Positions 44,236-54,462 of a DNA stretch of 64,000 bases are shown in pieces (the stretch's first letter is position 1; every line of letters starts with the position of its first letter). This stretch comes from Cladopsammia gracilis (taxonomy: Eukaryota; Cnidaria; Anthozoa; Scleractinia; Dendrophylliidae). The notes beneath the pieces were generated by a model. That model had not been told where the DNA came from and did not search any database. It was given only the letters and a program-made list of their open reading frames with translations. The stretch spans positions 379,001 to 443,000 of the forward strand of contig JAJGOT010000453.1 in NCBI GenBank assembly GCA_022457155.1, in the 5' to 3' direction. The translations under genes were made by a program, and so were the position numbers.

Positions 44236-45339
44236 CTAATGTAACATTGCCTTTTATGTATTAGATTTGAAGAAGAACGTTCAAATCATTAATCATTAAT
44301 TAACCGCTGATTTCACCGATTTTTTTTTTTATCTCCAAAACGCATCCCGCTCATACAAAGCTTTTAAGCTGACAGCAAACTTTGTCTGAGTCACGTAGGG
44401 GATCTATTTTAGTAATAGTGCGCAGCGTTATTCACCTGCTGCTATCCACATCTCGAACAGCGTTTGTTGTACATAAACCGCCTTACGAAATTCCCTGAAA
44501 TGTGATACCAATTTTCATTTGGACCTGTTAAGGTCGCGGGGGACAGGTTCCGCTCATCAGCATGCATTTATGAAAATAGTATGCACGAAGTGCGACGGCT
44601 GATACCGAAAATGAGCGAAATATTCACGAACAGGCTCTGTGATGTTTCTGCATCAATAATTGCACGTGCAAAGCGTGTCAACGCTTTGTTCTTTCTGCAT
44701 GAAGTGTTGACAATAGCCCGTGGATTAAAATTAGCAAAATTACCATATATATTTATTTTGCATTCGTGTTTGCTCGGGAAGCCTTCGGAAGCGTAAAAAC
44801 AAGCAATTTTGTGTCCAAGAATTCAGCGCGAATAGACAATTTCATGAGTTGATACTGCAGGGAGGTAAACTAGGTGTATTGTAGATTGTCATATCTGACT
44901 CAAAATTTTTAAATAGGCTTTCTAAGGGAAGATATGAGGCTTCAAATTCTAACATGGACAATTTTACTCCTTTAATAGCTAATAACTTTTAATTAAAGTT
45001 GAAATCAAAAAATCGGAGTCAGATATGACGTAATAGACGTTTTGACGGATCAGTGAGTGGCGAAATCAACTTACTACGTGTTCTTCTCGAGGAGCAAACT
45101 TGGACACAAAACCACGTTTTAAAACAAACTAACTTTAGTGGCTTACAGCATTGACGCAAAGCGCGATCCCTTCAATAAAAAACAATCCTTATGCACTTCC
45201 ATCATTCGCCAATATCTCTGTTAAATGTTAGCGAAATCGGCTTTCAAATGTTCAAGATATAACGTTTTTTAAAGTGACACCCCTGCTAAAATTTTGCCTT
45301 ATGAATTTATTCATGGTCACGTATCCCCCGCGACCTTAA

Positions 45340-46189
45340 TAAACTGAACTGCGATTGAGTATACTCAATACGAAATATTCAAAACCAAGTAAAAAATCAA
45401 ACGATAAATAAACCACTTCAGCAGTCATGTCAATAAGAAATCAAAAAGGAAAGAAAAAAGATTAATAACGAAAGTTCCCCGTGCCTTTTTGTCACTCTGG
45501 GGTGTATGGCCAGTTGGGGCTTTTTTTTTTTTTTTCATTACGCTTTTGCTGAAACTCCATTAACTTGCCAAAGGAATAATAATCCATGTTCTACAATTTT
45601 CTGAAATTTTATGCCTCTTAATCTTTCAGCTGCAGCTGTCCACATCTCGATCAGCGTTTGTAGTATATAAACCGCCTTGCAAAATTATCCGAAATTTGAT
45701 GCCAATTTTCATTTTCACGTGTCAATAAACTGAACTGTGATTGGTTACTTAATCGTTTCGAGGAAAAACCAAAAACTTATTCTCCAAGATTACTTTAAAC
45801 ATCATATCTCGAACTGCGTTTGAAGAGTTTAATAGTGTTGCATCGATATCGTACCTGCAAACATTTACATAAACTGTCTTGCGAAATAATCAGAAATTTG
45901 TTTGATGCCAATTTTCATTTTCACCTGCACATAAATTGAACTGCAAATGATTACTTAATCGTTTCGAATAAAAACCTAAAAATTTATTCTGCAAAGATAC
46001 TTCAAGCATTTTATCATTTCCACCGATTCATTCCTATTGATCGATGTAAACTGCAAGAGTAGTAAAAAATCATGAAAAGCCTGAAAAAAAAAATTGTGAA
46101 ACTTGAGACCAAATTTCGTTTTTATCGTCTTCAGCCCAAATTAAAACTGAATCAATTTTTCTTAGAAGAGGCGTTCTAGCTGGAGTTAA
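45340..46189. other. 5-prime flank of the GPCR; no other gene
   Basis: Two to three diverged repeats of a piece containing CATAAACTGNNTTGCGAAAT and GATGCCAATTTTCATTTTCAC occur at about 45660, 45880 and (earlier) 44470-44520. Otherwise AT-rich. Confidence 0.4.
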
Positions 46190-47167
46190 ATGATTACGAA
46201 ATCACTAAGTACAGTCATGCTCCAGAACGACTCAACAACTGTCATCAACCAAACCAACACATCAGTGGAGCAAGGAAAATATGAAAACTCTTCCTTGGAA
46301 AACGCACCTCTGATGTGCTGCTACCTGATTATGATACTTATTGGCATCATTGGAAATTCGCTTGTGATATCAGCGATGAGAAGGAATCGCAGAATGCGAT
46401 CGACTACGAATATTCTTCTTGCCTTTGTAGCTGTGGCCGATTTCATCTCTCTGATCTGCTTTATTCCGTTTGCGTTCCTCCTTACGTTCAGACTTCCTGG
46501 AGGGACACTCGGCGCCGTGTTATGCTCGGCTTTTGCGACCACGAACACGGCAAGCGTGACAATCGTCGTTTCCATCACCACCCTTGCACTGATTGCAATC
46601 GAGCGATACCACGCACTCGTCAAACCCTTTGAAAATAGACTGCGTTTAAACAAGGATAACGTTCATTATTGGATCTTTGGAATTTCAGTGTACGCCTTTG
46701 CATTGATCATCCCTCTTTTCTTCTTCACGGTGTATGACGAACGGCAGAGAATATGCTCGTACGATTTTAAACAGATAAATGGAAAACGCATCTACTTCTC
46801 ATTGTTTGGATTCGGGGTGGCTTTAGCCCTATCTGTGATATGCTTTTGTTACTGGCGAATTATCAGGGGATTTTACTTTGGGAGTCAGAAAGTTTGCGAG
46901 AGCGAAGACCTGCAACACAAAAGAAAAGTTGTGAAGTTATTGCTTCTGGTAACATTGGCTTTCATCATCTGTTTTACTCCTCGAGGCGTCTACTTCTTCT
47001 TTTACGCTTCAGATAGGGGCCCCTTTCATCGAGTTTCTTTATTTTTATTGCATAGCAACTCGGCTACAAATCCAGTTATTCTTGGGTCTCAAAGTCAAAA
47101 TTTCCGAACAGAGTTCAAAAATATAGTTAGCGAAATCAACTGTAAAATCAAAAGAATCATTTGTTGA
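46190..47167 (+). CDS. Intronless class A (rhodopsin-like) G protein-coupled receptor
   Basis: 325 residues with seven hydrophobic segments. Landmarks: four possible N-glycosylation sites in the first 35 residues; TM1 GNSLV (N56); TM2 NILLAFVAVAD (D84); Cys112 and Cys189 for the extracellular disulfide; ERY at 138-140 in place of DRY; TM6 FIICFTP (260-264) in place of CWxP; TM7 NPVIL (294-298), lacking the usual Tyr of NPxxY. It is most like peptide- or amine-type orphan receptors of cnidarians; the ligand cannot be inferred. The start at 46190 is the first ATG in frame; M10 is an alternative. No intron is needed. Confidence 0.9.
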   Translation: MITKSLSTVMLQNDSTTVINQTNTSVEQGKYENSSLENAPLMCCYLIMILIGIIGNSLVISAMRRNRRMRSTTNILLAFVAVADFISLICFIPFAFLLTFRLPGGTLGAVLCSAFATTNTASVTIVVSITTLALIAIERYHALVKPFENRLRLNKDNVHYWIFGISVYAFALIIPLFFFTVYDERQRICSYDFKQINGKRIYFSLFGFGVALALSVICFCYWRIIRGFYFGSQKVCESEDLQHKRKVVKLLLLVTLAFIICFTPRGVYFFFYASDRGPFHRVSLFLLHSNSATNPVILGSQSQNFRTEFKNIVSEINCKIKRIIC

Positions 47168-48005
47168 TTAAACCTAAGTACGAAAAAACAACGTCGTGAA
47201 ATTTTGAATGAAAATGATAATGTAAAGTCTATAAAGCACAAATGAAAGAGTTAAATAAAACAAATGAATTTGATTATGGATGACACAAATTGTCAATACA
47301 GTGAAAGGTAAACAAAGGAAACTGAAGCAGGTGTTAACTTCCCCGAGGTCTCTAAAGACAATGTTAATGTGACTAGCTCGTATAGATTTTTTAAAATTAA
47401 TTTGTAATTTTGACCAGGAGAGAAAATTAAAAACCATCGAGTCTATCAGAAAGAACACCTTACAATTAGAAAGACCATAACATTTGAGCGTTATATCGTG
47501 CGTAGAAGCGAAGATAGAAGTCTGCAGTAATTTTTTAAAGCTTTAGAGGCGTTTGTATAAGTACGAAAATCTTGCATACTGGGTATGCAAGATTTGCTTA
47601 ACGCCACACAACATTTGCTCGACATTCTAGGCACCTATATACCCTTTTCTAAGCAAACAAATTTATTAGCTTTGCTAATTTAAAGTTGTTCTTTCCAGAA
47701 GCATCGATAATTTGTCTGAGAAATCTGAAATAGAAAAATAGAAAAACTACCAGGGTCTATTAATTTTATACCCACCAGGAGCCATTATTGCTCGAAGAAA
47801 ATAGTATGCCTCATTCTTATATCATGATCGAAATCATTATATCTAGAGACATCTGTCCCTTACTTCAGCAAATTGTTTTCAGTGAATTAATGTAGTTGCA
47901 ATTGTGCAATATTCGGAAAAATGTAGACAAGTATTGAAGAAAATGAATGAAGAAAATCTCCAAAGGATGTTGATGGTATAAAAACCATTTCTGTTCACTT
48001 TTTTC
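47168..48005. other. GPCR 3-prime flank; no gene seen
   Basis: AT-rich with short frames only. Confidence 0.4.
47254..47259 (+). terminator. Poly(A) signal candidate for the GPCR
   Basis: AATAAA 87 nt after the GPCR stop codon. Confidence 0.5.
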
Positions 48006-48085
48006 AGACAAGAAATAATCCATCCTTATAAGGGATTAATATAAACAATATCAAAGTCAAGATATATCCTTAGAAGTGTTTTAGA
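48006..48085 (+). pseudogene. Decayed partner of the exon-like sequence at 57666
   Basis: After an acceptor-like TTTTTTCAG, the sequence matches 57666-57745 (AAGGGATTAATATAAACAAT and neighbours) but has stop codons in the frame that is open in the partner. Confidence 0.4.
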
Positions 48086-48417
48086 AACAATACTAAGGAT
48101 ATATCTTAACTTAGGAAGACTTCGTGAATCCTACTCCTGATTGAGACCCCAAGTCGCTCGACACAATAGGTTTATATCCCAGCTATTCTTACTCGCGGAA
48201 AAGCCGCGGCGTGCCTTTCACAACTTCCCTAAAGCACGTGCTTTTGGTTTGCCTAAACCCTATTGGCCCTACAAGTCCCTAGGGGTCCTTGTAAGCCCTT
48301 TTATACGCCCCACTTGACCTATTTCGCCCTCTTTTCCCAAGTCCACTCGTAGTTTCATCTCGTCCAGTTTTTATTTCTCAAACTTTCCCAGCGTCGCTGA
48401 AGCTATTCTAGTAAATT

Positions 48418-48513
48418 ATGGCACACCCGGCTCCACCAGACCCAGACGCTTTGGCTGCCATCGCACCGGCAACCGCTCCCGCACTCGACCCAGCGCCTGC
48501 ATCGGCGCCTGAG
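48418..48513 (+). CDS. Candidate first exon, Ala/Pro-rich, 32 codons
   Basis: ATG followed by AHPAPPDPDALAAIAPATA... and ending PAPASAPE directly at a donor GTAATT (48514). Phase 0. The upstream 150 bp is richer in C and contains TTTATACGCC at about 48299. Composition is unlike the surrounding DNA. The following intron would start with a 51-bp minisatellite. No later exon could be joined in phase, so the gene is unconfirmed. Confidence 0.4.
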
Positions 48514-48599
48514 GTAATTTTCCTTTCTTTTTGTTTTCTCCCTCCTTAGTTCACAACATACATTTTGTAGGAACCAGGTTTACGTCGATGCCCCTAGAG

Positions 48600-48814
48600 T
48601 TTGTACCTATTTCTAGCGGTTCCACGTGAATTTCATAGAGCTCGTTTTGTCGGCGCCTTTTGCACCCGTCGTACAACATATAGTTGGGTCTATTACTTTC
48701 CGTTGGCTCTTATAGGCCCGCTGTGCAGCACATTTTCAGTAAGAGTTTGTTTACGTTGGAGTTTATCGGCGTCTGTGCAAGGTGTATTGGTTTATCAGCT
48801 TACGTTGGCGTTTT
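48600..48814 (+). repeat. 51-bp minisatellite, left part
   Basis: About four diverged units of a TTTACGTTGGCGTTTT..CGTCTGTGCAACGTATATTTGG type. The units nearest 48814 are best preserved. The array is cut here by the composite repeat and continues at 55955. Confidence 0.7.
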
Positions 48815-49963
48815 TTAGCGGAGCACTTGCCAGGCCGAAGGCCTGGCTGCGCAGCTCCATACTCATAGAACCTATGCCGTGATTTTTCATGGTCATGGCT
48901 AGCGGAATGTTTCGCGGGCGCGTGTGTGCCCGCCCGTGTTGGACAACATCCGGAATCTTAGCAATTTCGTTTTTCGCACGGCCACACAGCCGTGAGCTCG
49001 GTAAACACTTTAGTTGTTTTCTTGTGTCTAGCGGAGAATTAAACTCGTTATTTTCCTGCATTTTTTCGCGGTTTGCTACTCAAGACAGGGATACTAATTA
49101 AGGTATACTCAGAAGCCGCTTTAGTGGAAAAAGGCGAGCTTTCAGGGATAAAATCTTGCTTCGAGGAACTTCATGTATTACGTTTTTATCAATGCGGGAG
49201 ATGTTTGTTTTCTACGGATTTCAGGACCAGAAGCGGAGATTTGAATTTCCAAGCAAGCGAGGAACTTAAAGGTAAAACAGATTACAGTTTTCGATGAGAA
49301 TTTATGTTGATATCAATCTGTGAGTGACTTTTTATTAGTGTCATTGTTAGTTTTGGAGAATTGATTTTAAAACGTCCCTAAATTTAGTTGTATCGATCTC
49401 TTGAATTTCATCGAAGAAAGCTTGAACTCGATGAGCTACAATTAAATGGTACGCGTTTTGCTTTTAAACGTAAACTAATGGAGATTTGAATAAATTTTTT
49501 CGAAAGAAGATTGTGTTGTCCATTTTTATGTGTTTGTTCATTTATTACATAGATTGAAAAGCGATTTTATGGAAACAAAACAAGACTTTGATTTTATAGT
49601 GCAGTTCTATCTTCACTCGCATCGCCTTATGCAAATATGTTTGTGTATTTTTGCTATTTTTGATTTTCAAATCAGTTTCTCGGGCAATTTTTGACAAACA
49701 TAAACTGTATTTTATTCGGAAACTAGTGGTACTATTTGTTCTAGACAGAGAAAAGTTGTTTTTGTGAACTTTTGTACGGTCTATAAAAATGTACTGTGCA
49801 GACGGTCGCGTAATACTGTTTTTGAGAATTGCTAAAATTGAAAATAGCCCGTTCGTCGATCTTAATTCTTGTGCTTCCAACCTTTCACCTTAGTTAAGTT
49901 TCACCTTAGTTAAGCTTCACCTTAGTTAAGCTTGTTCAAAGTGCGACGCTGTTAGGCTTGGTC

Positions 49964-49966
<3 letters not shown>

Positions 49967-50059
<93 letters not shown>
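49967..50059. repeat. (TA)n microsatellite
   Basis: About 92 bp of TA. The gypsy element inserted three bases beyond it. Confidence 0.95.
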
Positions 50060-50060
<1 letters not shown>

Positions 50061-50066
50061 CGTCTG

Positions 50067-50208
50067 TGTGGTGTCGTACCGTTCAAGTAAAGACAACCGT
50101 AAGTCAAACGCAACTTTGATTTATTGACTCCATGCTCGCACCGACTACAAGAGTACTAGTTTTTCTCGACCGCGTGCTCATATGATTGACAGATGTCACA
50201 ACACTACA
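50067..50208 (-). repeat. 3-prime LTR (142 bp)
   Basis: TGTGGTGTCGTACC...CACAACACTACA. One difference from the other LTR (T against C in ACTAGTTxTTCTC). Confidence 0.95.
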
Positions 50209-50222
50209 TCTCTCCCCTTCTT
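50209..50222 (-). promoter_or_regulatory. Polypurine tract
   Basis: The minus strand reads AGAAGGGGAGAGA directly against the 3-prime LTR, the expected primer site for plus-strand DNA synthesis. Confidence 0.85.
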
Positions 50223-50342
50223 GATAATAAAGTTACAATCATGTATATCCGTTAACTGAACCGAATAGCGTTAACAATAACATCAACAAAACTATAAGCA
50301 TGCCTTCTAATTACGAGTCTCTTAAAGTGTTCAGTGTCTATG

Positions 50343-53300
50343 CTAGTAGATTATTTGAACGAAATCTGCGAGCCTCGCTGGGGGTCTCCTTTGTCTCTGT
50401 GACCTCCGCAGGCCGCCGTCATTTCCGCTTGGAAGGCTTGGATCTTTGTCCTGTGTCGTGACTTTGGCTTGCTGTGCTGAGAAGTACTCTGGTTCTTCCT
50501 GTTCCCTGCGTTCTCCTTTGGCCTTCAGGTTTCTCGGGATGACTTTGAACATGGACGAGTTCCGCGTTATGGATTTGAAACCGTCGCTAGCTGTAACCAT
50601 AGATCCTTTCTTCTCCTCTGCAACAAGGGGTTCTGGATTAAAAGGGGTGCTTAGTTTGTTTTTCTTTGGTTGTCTCACAAGCACTGTATCTCCTGGTTTG
50701 ATATCGCTTGGTTTCACGCCCAGTTTCAAGTCTGCGTACGCCTTGATCTTTGACTTCTGTTCTGCATCTCTCTCTGCCATAGTCTTCCGAGTCTCCTGCA
50801 GGGTAAGCTGACTAGCTGGTGCTGGTGATATTTCTGGCAGGGTGGTCTTGAGTTTCCTTCCATTCAAAGCTTCACTTGGGGACACGTTTGTTGTTGTGTG
50901 AGGTGTCGCACGATACTGTCTGAGGAATTTGTACAGTTCCTGTTTCCAATTCTTGCCCTCCACGACAGCAGTTAGCACACACTTCTCAATATTTGGCATA
51001 AAGCGTTCTGCCTCGCCATTGGCTCTCGGCCAAAGAGGTTGAACTTTTCTGTGACGGAATCCTAAGTACTTCGCAAAGTTGCAGAACTCAACTCCGTTGA
51101 AGGGGGGACCATTGTCGGTCTTCAGCTCGGCAGGGATTCCTTGCCTTGCAAATATGGCGTCAAGCTTCGGGATGACAGATTTAGCTGATGTGGACTTGAC
51201 AATCTCTACCTTTGGGAAGCGGCTGTATTCGTCAATGACAACTAGAAGATGGTCACCAGAAGGGAATGGTCCAAGGAAATCCATCGCCAGCATTTTCCAT
51301 GGTCCACTAGGGAGCGGCGTCATCTGCAAAGGTTCAATTCGCGACGACTTGCTTGGAGTAACTGCTTGACATGCTAGGCAGTTATCGACTTTGTCCTTGA
51401 CCATCTTGTCTATCCCAGGGAACCATGCTTTCTCACGGATTAGGCGTTTTGTCTTTACGATTCCTTGATGTCCCACGTGCGCCAGCTCTACGGCTCTGTC
51501 TCTCAGCTTGCTTGGGACAACGATTTTGTTGCCTCTCAGTACTACTCCACTGTAAACCAGTAGCTCGTCCTTGAATCTTTTGTAGTCTAGTATCTCAAGA
51601 TCAGTCCAACGGTCTGTCTCGATCGCCTTGATAAGTGACTGGAGTGTGGAATCTTTCTCTGTCTCAACTTTAATCTCTTGAAGTGTCATGGCCTTTGGTA
51701 CAGCATTGGTGCAAACATAGTTTACATACTCATCGGCAACGTTTCTCTCTGCGGTTGCTTGGAGGTTGGGGTGTCTGCTCATGAAGTCAGCCGGGTTCTC
51801 GGCATCCTTTCCGTGCCAATACACAAGATGACAGTTGTAAGGCATCAGCCTTAGCTTCCATCGGTCTATGCGAGCTGAAGTGGGCTTGTGACTGTTAAAG
51901 ATGCCTAGGAGTGGCTTGTGATCCGTCACAATTGTGAACTCAGATCCATACAGGTAAAGATGAAAATGTTCCAGAGCCCACACGATCGCTAGCATTTCCC
52001 TCTCAGTTTGTGAGTATCTGGACTCCACGTCGCTGAGCGCTCGACTCGCATAGCTGATAACCTTGTTGTCCTGTGCTAGTAATCCTCCAAGACCGACAGG
52101 ACTTGCGTCTACTATCACCTCGGTCTCCTGAGCAGGGTTGAAGTATGACATGACATGATTCTTAGTCAGACTGTCCTTGAGTTTGTCAAACGCTTGTTGC
52201 TGTTCGTCTGACCACTGCCAAGGCGTCTCCTTCTTGGTAAGAGCTCGTAACGGTGCCGTTATTGTAGCATACTCTGGGATGTAGCGGGAAACGTACTGAG
52301 CCATTCCTAGCAACGACTTGACTTCGCTCACATTCTCTGGCTCGCTCATGTTCGTGATCGCCTCTATTTTCCCAGGATCGGCTCTAACTCCTTCGCTGCT
52401 GAAAATGTGACCATAGAACTTAACCTCACTCCTTGAGAAACTACACTTCTCCTTGTTCAGACGTACGCCATGTTGTTGGAGTCTGGTCATGACACCATGG
52501 AGGTTCTGATCGTGCTCTGCCGGTGTCGCTCCGAACACGATTATGTCGTCAGAAATGTTTTTGCATCCCGGTAGGCCTGTGAGTATCTCTTCGATTGCAT
52601 TCTGGAAGATCTCTGATGCCGCGTTTATTCCGAACATCAGACGTTTGTACCTCCTCAGCCCTACATGAGTGCTGAATGTCGTGATGTGGCGACTCCCTGG
52701 GTCTAACTCAAGTTGGTGGTATCCAGAGGAGAGGTCTAGTTTGCTGAAGACGGTTGCACCGTTCAGGTCGGCGACCAGATCATCTATGGTCGGCATTAGG
52801 TGCTTCTCACGCTTTACTGCCTTGTTGGCTTCTCGCATGTCTACGCATATTCTGACTTCTCCAGAACTCTTTGGAACCACTACGATGGGGCTCACCCATG
52901 GAGTTGGGCCTGTCACCTTTTCGATGTCTAAGCTTTCTAGTCTCTCCAACTCCTTTTCCACGTCTTGCCGTACATGAAAAGGGATTCGGCGGTGTGGTTG
53001 CTGTTTGGGCTGCACATCAGGGTCTATGTGGAGCTTGACTACCTTTCCTTCCACTTTGCCGATGCCGCCAAACAGATCTTCAAACTCTCCGCTCGCGAGG
53101 TACTGGGGACTAGTCTTGTCGATTCCGACTTGGTTGATGATTTTCAAGAGTCCTAGCCTTTCAGCAGTGTCGTATCCTAGGAGATTTTCTGAGCTGCCTT
53201 TAACAACGTGCAGGTTTGCTGATGTGCTGTTGGATTTTGCAGTTATCTTGGCATGAATAGTTCCTAGCAGAGGTAGGGGTGTGGGTGATCCATAGGAGAA

Positions 53301-53795
53301 AATTCGCCGTTTGGCTTGTTCTAGGGTTTTTGCTTTGCCTTTGTAAATTCTTTGGTAGGTGACTTCGTCGATGAGATTAACTGAAGCTCCGGAATCCAGC
53401 ATCAGTTCTACGTGTTGTCCGTCGATCTCCAATCTGCACATGGGCTGTTTCTTCTCTCCTACTGCGTACACGTAATCTTCCTCGTCTGTGTCTTCATCCG
53501 TCACGCGTTTCACTGAACCGGGTGGAATTGTCCTACAAACGCTAGCAAAATGATTAAGTTTGCCACAGGAGTTGCACTTCTTGTTTCTAGCAGGACAGGA
53601 TTCCTTGTGGGGGTAGGCGCCACCGCACTGTCTGCATTTTGATGACTCATTGGACTTGCGTGACTCCTTGTGTGACGGGCTGCGTGATTCGCTGTGTTGC
53701 TCTCGTCGGCGATTTTTGGGACAACCTTTCTTTGAACGAGTTTCATTCGTTTTCTGGTGCTTTATGGCGTTCACCGTCGTTTTGTCACTCTCCAA
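50343..53795 (-). CDS. Gag zinc knuckle-Pol polyprotein of the gypsy element
   Basis: 1150 codons from the first Met of this open stretch; the frame is continuous with gag across one stop. Order: two Cys/His knuckles (residues 54-88), protease with DSGAS (134-138), reverse transcriptase (about 270-450, catalytic NISDDIIVFG in place of YxDD), RNase H (about 540-660), and integrase with the HHCC finger and a D,D-35-E core (DFLG, TDNGPP, NGEAERFM; about 740-1010). Domain order RT-RH-IN identifies Ty3/gypsy; the short LTRs and SDD recall Mag-type lineages, which is tentative. All domains are uninterrupted. Confidence 0.95.
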   Translation of the reverse strand: MESDKTTVNAIKHQKTNETRSKKGCPKNRRREQHSESRSPSHKESRKSNESSKCRQCGGAYPHKESCPARNKKCNSCGKLNHFASVCRTIPPGSVKRVTDEDTDEEDYVYAVGEKKQPMCRLEIDGQHVELMLDSGASVNLIDEVTYQRIYKGKAKTLEQAKRRIFSYGSPTPLPLLGTIHAKITAKSNSTSANLHVVKGSSENLLGYDTAERLGLLKIINQVGIDKTSPQYLASGEFEDLFGGIGKVEGKVVKLHIDPDVQPKQQPHRRIPFHVRQDVEKELERLESLDIEKVTGPTPWVSPIVVVPKSSGEVRICVDMREANKAVKREKHLMPTIDDLVADLNGATVFSKLDLSSGYHQLELDPGSRHITTFSTHVGLRRYKRLMFGINAASEIFQNAIEEILTGLPGCKNISDDIIVFGATPAEHDQNLHGVMTRLQQHGVRLNKEKCSFSRSEVKFYGHIFSSEGVRADPGKIEAITNMSEPENVSEVKSLLGMAQYVSRYIPEYATITAPLRALTKKETPWQWSDEQQQAFDKLKDSLTKNHVMSYFNPAQETEVIVDASPVGLGGLLAQDNKVISYASRALSDVESRYSQTEREMLAIVWALEHFHLYLYGSEFTIVTDHKPLLGIFNSHKPTSARIDRWKLRLMPYNCHLVYWHGKDAENPADFMSRHPNLQATAERNVADEYVNYVCTNAVPKAMTLQEIKVETEKDSTLQSLIKAIETDRWTDLEILDYKRFKDELLVYSGVVLRGNKIVVPSKLRDRAVELAHVGHQGIVKTKRLIREKAWFPGIDKMVKDKVDNCLACQAVTPSKSSRIEPLQMTPLPSGPWKMLAMDFLGPFPSGDHLLVVIDEYSRFPKVEIVKSTSAKSVIPKLDAIFARQGIPAELKTDNGPPFNGVEFCNFAKYLGFRHRKVQPLWPRANGEAERFMPNIEKCVLTAVVEGKNWKQELYKFLRQYRATPHTTTNVSPSEALNGRKLKTTLPEISPAPASQLTLQETRKTMAERDAEQKSKIKAYADLKLGVKPSDIKPGDTVLVRQPKKNKLSTPFNPEPLVAEEKKGSMVTASDGFKSITRNSSMFKVIPRNLKAKGERREQEEPEYFSAQQAKVTTQDKDPSLPSGNDGGLRRSQRQRRPPARLADFVQIIY

Positions 53796-54317
53796 TTCTT
53801 TAGCCTGCGTTTCACTGAGCTCGAGGGCTCTTCCAGCTTTTAAGAGAGCAGTTAAATCAAGATCTTCACGTAGTGCTTTCCGCCTCAGTGCGTTCGACTT
53901 GCAGCTTAGAATAATTTATTCCTTGATTTCTTTATCGGCGTTTGTAAATTCGCAGGTCTTAGCAAGAGTTCTGAGTCTTGTATGGTAACTGTCCAAACTC
54001 TCGGCTTCATTTTGCTGAGCTTTCCTGAAATTGTAGACCTCGTAAGTTGTGTTGACTTGGGGATTGAAGTGGGCGGTAAGTTTTTCGACGGCCGTTTTGT
54101 AATCTTTGTCTTCGCCGGTGTCTTCAAGCGTATCGAAAATCTCGTCGACTTCGGGACCGCTGTAATGTAGCAGAAGAGCACGTTTTCGTGTTTCGTCTTT
54201 GATTCCCATTCCTACAATTAAATTCTCGAATCTGGCCAGCCATTTTTTCCACCTGGGGCCTACATTGCCGTCTAGATGCACTTGGAAAGCCGGGAAAGCC
54301 GGGAGCGAGACTGCCAT
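53796..54317 (-). CDS. Gag of the gypsy element, with an in-frame stop at 53916-53918
   Basis: ATG at 54317. The region contains RWKKWLARFENLIVGMG and SYHTRLRTLAKTCEF, typical of the capsid part of gypsy Gag. A TAA at 53916-53918 ends the first frame after 133 codons. The same frame continues without a break into the zinc knuckle and Pol, so the stop is either a recent nonsense change or a readthrough site. The only evidence for readthrough is that everything else is intact. Confidence 0.85.
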
Positions 54318-54340
54318 GTTGTCGAATATTTGTCAAGTTT

Positions 54341-54427
54341 ATCTTGTCCGCGCTTTGGGACTTGAGTTACTTTGTCCGCACTTTGGGACTTAAATTGCTT
54401 TGTCCGCGCTTTGGGACTTGAAGTTTC
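54341..54427. repeat. Three tandem ~29-bp repeats in the gypsy leader
   Basis: Three copies of TTTGTCCGCGCTTTGGGACTT with short variable linkers, between the primer-binding site and the gag start. Possibly a packaging or translation signal; unknown. Confidence 0.8.
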
Positions 54428-54446
54428 TTTCTGGACACGCTTCGTG

Positions 54447-54460
54447 GGTCCTCGTCGCCA
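54447..54460 (-). promoter_or_regulatory. Candidate primer-binding site
   Basis: The minus strand after the 5-prime LTR reads TC then TGGCGACGAGGACC. The TGG start is usual for pairing with a tRNA 3-prime end. The tRNA was not identified. Confidence 0.6.
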
Positions 54461-54462
54461 GA

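Larger units (their letters stand above)
42751..45339. mobile_element. Large inverted-repeat element, about 2.6 kb
   Basis: Both ends read TTAAGGTCGCGGGGGATAC inwards. Arms of several hundred bp (about 42751-43705 and 44685-45339) are diverged reverse complements, sharing for example TTTTGACGGATCAGTGAGTG and GTTTACCTCCCTGC. A third TTAAGGTCGCGGGGGA lies at 44529. The left arm carries a 381-bp MITE, and the spacer carries a SINE. No transposase was found. The flanking TTAA may be part of the repeat or a piggyBac-type target. Confidence 0.65.

Noticed and set aside
46321..46653. Two overlapping frames within the GPCR
   Set aside because: They are shadows of the GPCR coding region.
53510..54393. 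Several plus-strand and shifted frames over gag
   Set aside because: They are shadows of the gypsy polyprotein.
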